From positions 1-11,035 of the forward strand of contig JAEWSV010000208.1 of assembly GCA_023398155.1 (NCBI GenBank): a DNA stretch of 11,035 bases, written 5' to 3'. The first letter of the stretch is position 1, and every line of letters starts with the position of its first letter. Below, one piece after another: positions 1 through 5,572 of the stretch. The DNA is from Spirochaetota bacterium. GTDB taxonomy: Bacteria; Spirochaetota; Spirochaetia; Treponematales; Breznakiellaceae. Below the pieces are notes generated by a model. That model saw only the letters and a list, made by a program, of their open reading frames with translations. It was not told the origin of the DNA and did not search any database. Position numbers and translations under genes: made by a program.

Positions 1-461
1 CGGTCGAGCCGCGCCCTGAGGGGCAGGAAGTACTGGAACGCGAGGGCAACCACGACCACCGTCCAGAAGACCAGGGCCGCCGCGAAGATGCCGACCATCG
101 ACTCCATGGCGAGGTAGAAGGGTAGCGCGACGTAGGAGAGCAGGACCATAAGCAGGGCCGCCGCTCCGAAAAGGAGGCCGGCGGGCCAAGCGTCCTTGAT
201 CGCCGCGAAGAAGTCCCCGAAGCCGAAGGTGCCGTAGTCGGAGACCGACCGGACGCAAACGGCCGCCGCGGCGAGGTACACGAAGCACCAGAGCGAGCCG
301 AGGACCATGACGGCCAGGGCGAGGGGCGGGACGCCGACGAAGAAGGTCGGCACCAAAATGGGAACGGCGGCGGAAAGGATGAAACCGAGGTTCACCAGGG
401 CGATCCTGAACAGGTTGTCCCAAAGGTCGAAAAAGGTCTTCTTGATGAGGAAGCCGATCAT
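1..461 (-). CDS. Multi-pass integral membrane protein, partial (3' end beyond left edge)
   Basis: The minus strand is open from an ATG at 461-459 to the window edge, giving the first 153 residues. The protein starts MIGFLIKKTFFDLWDNLFRI and has four long hydrophobic stretches at about residues 19-41, 46-70, 93-116 and 122-146, so it is almost certainly an inner-membrane protein. The amphipathic N-terminus, early Asn in the first membrane segment and a Gly-Asp-Phe-Phe loop between segments 2 and 3 loosely recall the YesL/DUF624 family, but I cannot confirm this. Its function is unknown. No good Shine-Dalgarno sequence precedes the ATG; an AGGCGG lies 12 nt upstream, and a TATATT hexamer sits only 6 nt before the start, so the transcript may be nearly leaderless. 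It is divergent from the riboflavin operon. Confidence 0.75.
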   Translation of the reverse strand, partial: MIGFLIKKTFFDLWDNLFRIALVNLGFILSAAVPILVPTFFVGVPPLALAVMVLGSLWCFVYLAAAAVCVRSVSDYGTFGFGDFFAAIKDAWPAGLLFGAAALLMVLLSYVALPFYLAMESMVGIFAAALVFWTVVVVALAFQYFLPLRARLD

Positions 462-467
462 GCTTCG

Positions 468-496
468 AATATAGCCGCCTTTCCGCCCTTGGTCCA
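468..496 (-). promoter_or_regulatory. Possible promoter of the divergent membrane-protein gene
   Basis: Read on the minus strand, TGGACC (496-491) and TATATT (473-468) are separated by 17 bp, a sigma70-like arrangement with imperfect hexamers. The implied transcription start falls at about 461, on the A of the start codon, which would give a leaderless or almost leaderless mRNA. Weak, pattern-only evidence. Confidence 0.3.
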
Positions 497-511
497 CCGA
501 TCGCCGCGACC

Positions 512-562
512 GGGGCCGGCCTATCGCGGGGCCTGGCCTCGGCCTGCGCCGCTGCCGGCCCC
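512..562. repeat. GC-rich inverted repeat in the divergent intergenic region
   Basis: GGGGCCGGC (512-520) and GCCGGCCCC (554-562) are perfect reverse complements, 9 bp each, separated by 33 nt. They lie between the divergent promoters. This could be an operator or simply a by-product of extreme GC content; there is no T tract next to it, so it is not an intrinsic terminator. Confidence 0.4.
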
Positions 563-580
563 GCGGCTGGCCCCGCGGCC
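557..580. repeat. 12-bp tandem duplication just upstream of the rfu promoter
   Basis: GGCCCCGCGGC occurs at 557-567 and again at 569-579, making a head-to-tail repeat of 12-bp period that ends 9 nt before the proposed -35 element at 589. Each copy is itself nearly self-complementary (CCGCGG core). Possible regulator site or chance low-complexity sequence. Confidence 0.45.
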
Positions 581-588
581 GACGCCTG

Positions 589-617
589 TTGACGATCGTA
601 CCGCGGTTCGGTATTCT
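589..617 (+). promoter_or_regulatory. Probable sigma70-type promoter of the rfu operon
   Basis: TTGACG (589-594, five of six matches to the -35 consensus) is followed after exactly 17 bp by TATTCT (612-617, four of six to the -10 consensus). The expected start of transcription is near 624, about 8 nt before the first strand of the riboswitch P1 helix, which is where a riboswitch promoter should be. The surrounding DNA is also locally AT-richer. Confidence 0.65.
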
Positions 618-631
618 TTTATCGACAGCGA

Positions 632-774
632 GATTTTCAGGGTCGGGTGAGCGCGTACGCGTGATTCCCTACCGGCGGTTAAAGCCCGCGACTTCGCGTA
701 ACGCCTGACGGCGTTCCGTGGACTGAACCGGTGAGATTCCGGTGCCGACGGTATAGTCCGGATGGAAGAAAATC
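632..774 (+). ncRNA. FMN riboswitch aptamer (RFN element)
   Basis: This leader carries the hallmark conserved blocks of the RFN element in order: the ACCGGCGG...AAAGCCCGCGA block (671-691), the CCGGTGAGATTCCGG stem-loop (728-742), the GCCGACGGTATAGTCCGGATGG block (starting 744) and a closing P1 helix, GATTTTC (632-638) pairing with GAAAATC (768-774). A variable hairpin AACGCC/GGCGTT (700-705 with 710-715) fits the usual optional stem. The aptamer senses flavin mononucleotide and controls riboflavin synthesis or transport genes. Here it lies upstream of a BMP-type ABC importer, which strongly points to riboflavin uptake. Odd point: the P2 loop, normally about GGGUGAAAUUCCC, carries 13 extra bases (651-663) that can form their own short hairpin. 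Confidence 0.95.
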
Positions 775-781
775 GAGCGCG

Positions 782-807
782 GGGAAGAGTTCCGGCCGGA
801 TCTTCCC
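782..807 (+). promoter_or_regulatory. Hairpin between aptamer and terminator (expression platform)
   Basis: GGGAAGA (782-788) pairs with TCTTCCC (801-807), and TCC (791-793) with GGA (798-800) around a GGCC loop, leaving a 2-nt bulge. No T tract follows, so it is not a terminator. Its 3' side contains CCGGATC (796-802), which is perfectly complementary to GATCCGG (848-854) in the downstream terminator, so forming this hairpin would keep that segment from disrupting the terminator. The regulatory role is inferred. Confidence 0.55.
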
Positions 808-835
808 GTACGCCCGTGCATCTCCCGCATCGAAC

Positions 836-866
836 GCCCTGGATCCCGATCCGGGGCTATTTTTTT
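836..866 (+). terminator. Riboswitch-controlled intrinsic terminator
   Basis: GCCCTGGAT (836-844) pairs with ATCCGGGGC (849-857) in a 9-bp stem with one G-U pair and a CCCG loop, followed at once by TATTTTTTT (858-866). This is a textbook Rho-independent terminator placed between the FMN aptamer and rfuA, so transcriptional attenuation is the likely control mode. The 3' arm has other possible partners: CCGGAT at 758-763 inside the aptamer, CCGGATC at 796-802, and GCCCCGG at 868-874 just beyond the T tract. Confidence 0.88.
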
Positions 867-891
867 GGCCCCGGAAAAAGATCCGCTTTTC

Positions 892-896
892 GGAGG
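892..896 (+). promoter_or_regulatory. Shine-Dalgarno site fixing the rfuA start
   Basis: GGAGG lies 5 nt before the ATG at 902. It settles the start of rfuA against a longer in-frame reading that would begin at 731 inside the riboswitch aptamer. Confidence 0.85.
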
Positions 897-901
897 CCCT
901 C

Positions 902-2005
902 ATGCGCGTTTCCCGTCGTTTCGTTTCGATTATCGCCGCCGCGGTCGTCATCGCGGCTCCCGCCGCGTTCGCCTCGGGCGGCGCCGACTCTTCCGCCGCA
1001 GGCGCCGCTTCCGGCGCCGACGCCGCTTCCGGCGCCGACACCGGCTCGGCCAAGGCGGCGTCCATCGCCGTCTTCGTACCCGGGGTGGTTTCCGGCAGCC
1101 CCATCTACGAGATGCTCGTCGCCGGGGTGCAAAAGGCCGCGGGCGAAGCCTCAGGAGCGGCCGCCGGCGCCCAAGTTAAGGTGGTCGAAGGCGGCTTCAA
1201 CCAGGCCGAATGGGAGGCCAAGCTCACTTCGCTCGCTGCGAGCGGGACCTACGGCCTCATCGTGAGCTCCAACCCAGCCATCCCCGCCATCTGCGCGGCG
1301 GTGTCCGCGAAATTCCCCACCCAGGCCTTCCTGCTCCTGGACGGCGAACTCGCCGGCAATCCGAAGATTTACACCCTCCGCTACGACCAGCGAGAGCAGG
1401 CCTACCTCGCCGGCCACATCGCGGGCTTAGCGGCCCAGGCGGGGCTCGGCGGGAAGCCCTCCACGAAGATCGGCCTCGTGGCGGGCCAGGAGTATCCGGC
1501 CATGAACGGCGTCATCCTGCCCTCCTACCGCGACGGCGCCCGCGCCGCGGATCCCAAGATCGAGGTGGACTTCCGCGTGGTCGGCAACTGGTACGACGCG
1601 GCCAAGGGCGGCGAGCTCGCCGCGGCGATGATCCGGGAAGGCGCTTCCGTCATCCTCGCCATCGCGGGCGGGGCCAACCAGGGCGTCGTGCAGGCCGCCG
1701 CGGACGCCAAGGCGTCCGTGGTCTGGTTCGACGTGAACGGCTACGCGGTGCGGCCCGGCACGGTGATCGGCAGCGCCATCCTCCGGCAGGACCTGGCGGC
1801 CTACGAAGCGACCAAGCGCTATCTCTCAGGAAAGCTCCCCTTCGGGAAGGCGGAGATCGTCGGCGTGGCCGACGGCTACGTCGACTTCGTCCAGGACGAT
1901 CCGGCCTACGTCGCCGCGGTACCCGAAGCGCTCCGCAAAAAGCAAGCCGACCTCGTGGATGCGCTCAAGACCGGTAAGCTTAAGCTGGGCCAAGCCGGGA
2001 AGTAA
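902..2005 (+). CDS. rfuA: Riboflavin-binding periplasmic protein RfuA (BMP family)
   Basis: A 367-residue substrate-binding protein of the BMP (basic membrane protein/PnrA-like) family, expected to capture riboflavin in the periplasm and hand it to RfuBCD. Residues 1-24 form a signal peptide (MRVSRR, hydrophobic core 7-19, then PAAFA). Residues 25-53 are an Ala/Ser/Gly/Asp linker, and the binding fold runs from about 54 (IAVFVPG) to 330. Family-like segments include GLIVSSNP (118-125), YDQREQAYLAGHIAGL (161-176), KIGLVAGQEYPAMN (189-202) and ILAIAGGANQGVVQAA (251-266). T. pallidum RfuA is a lipoprotein, but no lipobox cysteine is present here; the AFA-S site suggests signal peptidase I cleavage. 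Function rests on the FMN riboswitch plus operon content; other BMP proteins bind nucleosides. First gene of the operon; the next starts 4 nt after its stop. Confidence 0.9.
   Translation: MRVSRRFVSIIAAAVVIAAPAAFASGGADSSAAGAASGADAASGADTGSAKAASIAVFVPGVVSGSPIYEMLVAGVQKAAGEASGAAAGAQVKVVEGGFNQAEWEAKLTSLAASGTYGLIVSSNPAIPAICAAVSAKFPTQAFLLLDGELAGNPKIYTLRYDQREQAYLAGHIAGLAAQAGLGGKPSTKIGLVAGQEYPAMNGVILPSYRDGARAADPKIEVDFRVVGNWYDAAKGGELAAAMIREGASVILAIAGGANQGVVQAAADAKASVVWFDVNGYAVRPGTVIGSAILRQDLAAYEATKRYLSGKLPFGKAEIVGVADGYVDFVQDDPAYVAAVPEALRKKQADLVDALKTGKLKLGQAGK
1003..1038 (+). repeat. Perfect 18-bp tandem duplication in the RfuA linker
   Basis: CGCCGCTTCCGGCGCCGA occurs twice head to tail (1003-1020 and 1021-1038), encoding repeated Ala-Ala-Ser-Gly-Ala-Asp in the flexible linker behind the signal peptide. 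The 18-bp period keeps the reading frame, so copy number could vary by slippage without breaking the gene. Confidence 0.8.
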
Positions 2006-2009
2006 GGTC

Positions 2010-3593
2010 ATGATCGAACTCGCCGGCATCCGCAAATTCTTCGCCGCGAACGGGGTGGAGGCGCTCTCGGGCGCCGACTTCGACCTCCGGGCGGGGGAGA
2101 TCCATGCGATCGTTGGCGAGAACGGCGCGGGAAAGTCCACGCTCATGCACGTGCTCTCAGGGCTCCTGGAGCCGAGCGCGGGCATCCTGCGCCTGGACGG
2201 GGAGGAGCGGCGCTTCTCCTCCGTCTCCGACGCCCTGGACGCCGGCATCGGTATGCTCCGCCAGCACCCGCGCCTCGTGAACGGTTTCTCGGTGTGGGAG
2301 GACTGCGTCATGGGCGCAGAACCTCGGCGCTTCGGCTTCCTGGACCGGCGCGCTGCCCGGAAGGCGGTCAACGAAGCCTCGGCGCGCTGGGGTTTCGGCT
2401 TGGACGCGGACGCGTCGGTGGACACACTCGCCGTGAGCCAACGGCAGAAGGCGGGCATCCTCGCCCTCCTCCTCCGCGGCGTGCGCACCCTAATCCTGGA
2501 CGAGCCCACCGCCGTCCTCGCCCCCGACGAGACGGAGAAGCTCTTCGACCTGCTCCGCTCGCTCAGGGACGAAGGTCGTTCGATCGTTCTAATATCCCAC
2601 AAGCTGGCGGAGACGCTCTCCGTGGCCGACCGAGTCACGGTCCTCCGCCGGGGGCGCACGGTGGCCACCTTGGACGCGGCGGACGCCGGAAGCGCCGAAC
2701 TCGCGTCCCTGATGTTCGGCAATGAAGCGGGGGAAGCGGCCAAGCTCGCGGCGCCGCGGGCGCTCGTTCGCCGCTCCGAGGGCAAGCCGCCCGTCCTCGC
2801 GGTCCGCGGCCTCCAGGTGCGCGTGCCGGGCCGGCCCCATCTCCGCGGGGTAGACCTGGAAGGGGCGCGGGGCACGATCCTCGGCATCGCCGGGGTCCGC
2901 GACTCGGGATTGGAGACGCTGGAACTCGCGCTCGCGGGGCTCCTCCCCATCGCGGCCGGCACCATCGAACTAGGGGGCGAGCGGATCGAAGGGCGCGGGG
3001 TGACCGCGTTCCGCGCGGCCGGCGCGGCGTACGTGCCCGCGGACCGCATGGGCATGGCGGTAGCGCCTCGGCTATCCATCGCGGACAACGTCACGGTGCA
3101 CGAGCACCGGCGGGCCCACCGCGGCCTCCTCGGCCGTCTCGGTTTCCTGGACAGGACGGCCCTCAGGGCGTGGACCTCATCCGTCATGGAGGAAGCCCGC
3201 GTCGCCGGCGATCCGCGAAGCGGCGCCGACTCCTTCTCCGGCGGCACCCTGCAGCGCCTCATCGCCGCGCGCGAATTCGCGGAGAACTTTACGCTGGTGA
3301 TCATGGCGGAGCCGGGCTGGGGCCTGGACGCGGCGAGCCGCCTGCGCCTCAACGACCGCGTTCGCCGCTTGACCGAGTCGGGGAGATCCGCCCTCCTCCT
3401 CTCCACCGACGTGGACGAGCTCATCGCGCTCTCGGACGAGATCGCCATCCTCAGGGACGGCGTCATCGCGGCGCGGTTCGCGACCGCCGATTGCAGGGTA
3501 GGCGACCCGCTCTCCGCCGCCCTCCATGCGGCCACGCTCAGCGAAGCCGTCGGCGCGGCGATGATCGGCACGGAGGCATGCGTCGATGGCTGA
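2010..3593 (+). CDS. rfuB: Riboflavin ABC transporter ATP-binding protein RfuB (two fused ATPase domains)
   Basis: A 527-residue cytoplasmic ATPase with two ABC domains in one chain, as in the sugar/nucleoside (RbsA/YufO-like) importers, powering riboflavin import through RfuC/RfuD. Domain 1: Walker A GENGAGKST (36-44), Q-loop Gln85, Walker B LILDEPT (161-167), switch His197. Domain 2: degenerate Walker A region GIAGVRDSGLETL (292-304) without the Gly-Lys-Ser/Thr, signature FSGGTLQR (409-416), Walker B-like LVIMAEPGWGLD (429-440). The domain 1 signature is altered (LAVSQRQ, 140-146, where relatives have about LSVGMQQ), so probably only the site formed by Walker A of domain 1 and the signature of domain 2 is fully canonical. 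The ATG at 2010 follows the rfuA stop by 4 nt, with GGGA upstream; an earlier in-frame start at 1959 would lie inside rfuA. The 3' end overlaps rfuC by 8 nt. Confidence 0.92.
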   Translation: MIELAGIRKFFAANGVEALSGADFDLRAGEIHAIVGENGAGKSTLMHVLSGLLEPSAGILRLDGEERRFSSVSDALDAGIGMLRQHPRLVNGFSVWEDCVMGAEPRRFGFLDRRAARKAVNEASARWGFGLDADASVDTLAVSQRQKAGILALLLRGVRTLILDEPTAVLAPDETEKLFDLLRSLRDEGRSIVLISHKLAETLSVADRVTVLRRGRTVATLDAADAGSAELASLMFGNEAGEAAKLAAPRALVRRSEGKPPVLAVRGLQVRVPGRPHLRGVDLEGARGTILGIAGVRDSGLETLELALAGLLPIAAGTIELGGERIEGRGVTAFRAAGAAYVPADRMGMAVAPRLSIADNVTVHEHRRAHRGLLGRLGFLDRTALRAWTSSVMEEARVAGDPRSGADSFSGGTLQRLIAAREFAENFTLVIMAEPGWGLDAASRLRLNDRVRRLTESGRSALLLSTDVDELIALSDEIAILRDGVIAARFATADCRVGDPLSAALHAATLSEAVGAAMIGTEACVDG

Positions 3594-4620
3594 ACGCGCG
3601 AAAATCGGAAGCGGCGCCGTACTCGGCTCCCTCGTAGCCCTCGGCGCGGCCACCGCGCCGGCGGCGTTCCTCGTAGCCTTCGCCGCCGGCGAGAGCGGTC
3701 CCGCCCTCCGCGCTTTCTTCCTTTCTCCCTGGTCCTCCACCTGGTTCCTCGGCAACATGCTGGACGAGGCGGCGCTCCTCGCCGTCGCCGCGCTCGGCGT
3801 CGCCCTGGCCTTCCGCGCGGGGACTTTCAACCTCGGCGGAGAAGGACAAATCTACATCGGCGGCCTCGCCGCGGCCCTCGTCCTCCTCGCGCCGGACGGC
3901 CTACCGCCTCCCGCGGCCCTCGCGCTCGCGGCCCTGGCCGCCATTGCCGCGGGCGGCGCCATGGCGGCCGTCTCGGGACTACTGAAGGCTACCACGGGAA
4001 CGGACGAGCTCATTACGAGCTTCCTCCTCTCGGCATCCCTCTCGCCGGTCGCCGACTACCTCATCTCCGGCCCTCTCCGCGACCAGTCGCAGAACCTCCT
4101 CGCGACGGCCCGCTTCGCTTCGGGCCGCACGCTTCCGCACATCCTCCCGCCTTCCAGCCTCAACCTCTCGGCGCCGGCCGCCGTCCTGCTCGCGGCCGCC
4201 GCCTGGGTCTTCCTGAGCCGCACGGCCGTCGGCTTCCGACTGCGGGTGGTCGGCTCCAGTCCTTCCTTCGCCCGGTTCGCGGGGATCGAGGGGCGGCGCT
4301 ATTGGACCCCCGCCCTCGCCGCCTCGGGCGCCCTCCACGGTCTCGCGGGCTTCTTCGCGGTGGCCGGCACCTACGGCGTCTGCCACCGCGGCTTCGCGGG
4401 CGGGCTCGGCTGGAACGCCCTCGCGGTCGCCCTCATCGCGCGGAACGCGCCGGCCGCCCTGATTCCGGCGGCCCTCGCCTACGCCTGGCTCGACGCCGGT
4501 TCGGACGCGGCGCTGCTCTCCTCGGGACTCTCCTTCGAGACGGCGGCTTTCGTGCAGGCGGCAGTCCTCCTCCTCGTGACGGCCCGCTTCGCCCGATTCA
4601 TACCAGGGGGCCGTCGATGA
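3586..4620 (+). CDS. rfuC: Riboflavin ABC transporter permease RfuC
   Basis: A 344-residue inner-membrane permease of the BPD_transp_2 (branched-chain/sugar/nucleoside) family, with about eight or nine hydrophobic segments. Family marks are FNLGGEGQIYIGG (81-93, the usual FN-G-EGQ motif), GTDELITSFLLS (138-149), the cytoplasmic coupling loop GFRLRVVGSSPSFARFAGI (216-234) and GWNALAVALIARNAP (275-289). With RfuD it should form the membrane channel for riboflavin driven by RfuB. The ATG at 3586 lies inside the end of rfuB (8-nt overlap, ATGGCTGA), indicating translational coupling, and the stop overlaps the rfuD start as ATGA. The sequence is extremely Ala/Leu-rich, in line with membrane function and high GC. 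Substrate is inferred from operon context; by itself it could be called a nucleoside/sugar-type permease. Confidence 0.9.
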   Translation: MAERAKIGSGAVLGSLVALGAATAPAAFLVAFAAGESGPALRAFFLSPWSSTWFLGNMLDEAALLAVAALGVALAFRAGTFNLGGEGQIYIGGLAAALVLLAPDGLPPPAALALAALAAIAAGGAMAAVSGLLKATTGTDELITSFLLSASLSPVADYLISGPLRDQSQNLLATARFASGRTLPHILPPSSLNLSAPAAVLLAAAAWVFLSRTAVGFRLRVVGSSPSFARFAGIEGRRYWTPALAASGALHGLAGFFAVAGTYGVCHRGFAGGLGWNALAVALIARNAPAALIPAALAYAWLDAGSDAALLSSGLSFETAAFVQAAVLLLVTARFARFIPGGRR

Positions 4621-5495
4621 TAGCGTCCGTCTTCGCCTCGGCCGCCCCCATCATCCTGGCGGGGCTCGGCGCCCTGCTCACGGAACTCGCGGGTTCCCTC
4701 GGCGTCTTTATGGAAGGCTTCATGACCTTGGGATCTTTCGTCGCTTGGACCGCGACCCGCGCGAGCGGCTCCCCCGTCGCGGGGACCGTCGCCGCCGCGC
4801 TCTCGGCCGGCGCCGTCGGTTGGGGACTCGCGCGCTTCGTCCGCTTCGCTTCCGCCGATCCCTTCATCGTCGCCCTGGCGCTCAACCTCGCGGCGGGGGG
4901 CCTCGCGGACGCGCTCTCCGTGGCCTGGTACGGCACCAAGGGGGTCCTCTCCGACCCCGCCGTGCACGCCGCCCTTCACCTCCGCGTGCCCCTCATCGAT
5001 TCCGTTCAGATCGCGGGCCTCCTCCTGTCCGGCCACGATCCTTTCGTTTACCTCTCCTGGATCGCCGTCCTCGCGACGGCCCTCGTCGTCGGGCGCACGC
5101 GGATCGGCCTCCGGCTCCGCGCCGCGGGCCGCGCGGGGGAAGCGTTAGCCGAACGAGGCGTGGATTCTCGCCGATATCGGGAAGGCGCCTGGGCTGCCGC
5201 GGCGGCCCTCGGAGCCCTCGCCGGCGCGGCCCTCACCTTCCGCATCGGCGCCTACGCGCCCGGCGGCGTAGCAGGCCGCGGCTGGATCGCCCTGGCGGTC
5301 GTCTACCTCGGGTTCCGCAACGCCTGGGGCGTCGCGGCGGCGGCCCTCCTCTTCGCAGTCGCCGAACAGCTCGCCTCGTCCGCCCAGGGCGCGGGAGCCG
5401 TCCCGGCCACGATCCTCCTCGGCCTCCCTTCCGCCCTCGCCCTCGTCCTCTACGCGCTGTCCACGTGGGTAAAATCGATCCGGAAGGCCCCCTGA
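4617..5495 (+). CDS. rfuD: Riboflavin ABC transporter permease RfuD
   Basis: A 292-residue second permease of the BPD_transp_2 family, partner of RfuC. It shows the family N-terminal pattern AGLGALLTELAGSLGVFMEG (15-34, compare the common G-L-E-G-M motif), a coupling loop GLRLRAAGRAGEALAERGV (164-182) and GRGWIALAVVYLG (220-232) before the last membrane segments. About eight hydrophobic segments are visible. The start is the ATG at 4617-4619, overlapping the rfuC stop (ATGA), with AGGGGG at 4605-4610 as ribosome-binding site; an open frame continues further upstream but is only a shadow of rfuC. It is the last clear member of the operon. No terminator is visible after its stop, so read-through into the next gene is possible. 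Confidence 0.9.
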   Translation: MIASVFASAAPIILAGLGALLTELAGSLGVFMEGFMTLGSFVAWTATRASGSPVAGTVAAALSAGAVGWGLARFVRFASADPFIVALALNLAAGGLADALSVAWYGTKGVLSDPAVHAALHLRVPLIDSVQIAGLLLSGHDPFVYLSWIAVLATALVVGRTRIGLRLRAAGRAGEALAERGVDSRRYREGAWAAAAALGALAGAALTFRIGAYAPGGVAGRGWIALAVVYLGFRNAWGVAAAALLFAVAEQLASSAQGAGAVPATILLGLPSALALVLYALSTWVKSIRKAP

Positions 5496-5561
5496 CGCGT
5501 TTTGACAGGGAGACCGGTTTATACTCGATGCCGAGAACGCGCCGATCTATCTTGAGCGTTC

Positions 5562-5566
5562 AGGGA
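5562..5566 (+). promoter_or_regulatory. Shine-Dalgarno site favouring a GTG start for the DUF3788 gene
   Basis: AGGGA sits 6 nt before the GTG at 5573. The upstream in-frame ATG at 5528 has no purine-rich site at usable spacing (nearest GGGAG at 5508-5512, 15 nt away), so the GTG is preferred. Confidence 0.5.
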
Positions 5567-5572
5567 ACCGCC

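Noticed and set aside
851..874. CCGGGGC/GCCCCGG hairpin as the main terminator
   Set aside because: Its T tract lies in the loop rather than after the stem; the 836-857 hairpin directly before the T run fits a terminator better. Kept as a possible alternative pairing.
731..901. Longer N-terminus for RfuA starting at 731
   Set aside because: This start lies inside the FMN aptamer and the added 57 residues are Arg/Pro/Ser-rich; GGAGG at 892-896 and a proper signal peptide at 902 decide for the shorter form.
1826..3571. Long minus-strand open frame (581 codons) opposite rfuA/rfuB
   Set aside because: The translation is Arg/Ser/Pro/Ala-rich without family motifs, typical of antisense shadows in GC-rich DNA; the plus strand codes for a well-supported ATPase.
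4302..4616. Upstream extension of RfuD from 4302
   Set aside because: It overlaps rfuC and encodes Arg/Pro-rich sequence; ATGA overlap and AGGGGG site mark 4617 as the start.
5502..5525. Consensus-like TTGACA (5502-5507) and TATACT (5520-5525) as a promoter for the DUF3788 gene
   Set aside because: The spacer is only 12 bp, far short of the 16-18 bp needed, and no alternative partner hexamer at good distance was found. One of the two may still be part of a weak promoter.
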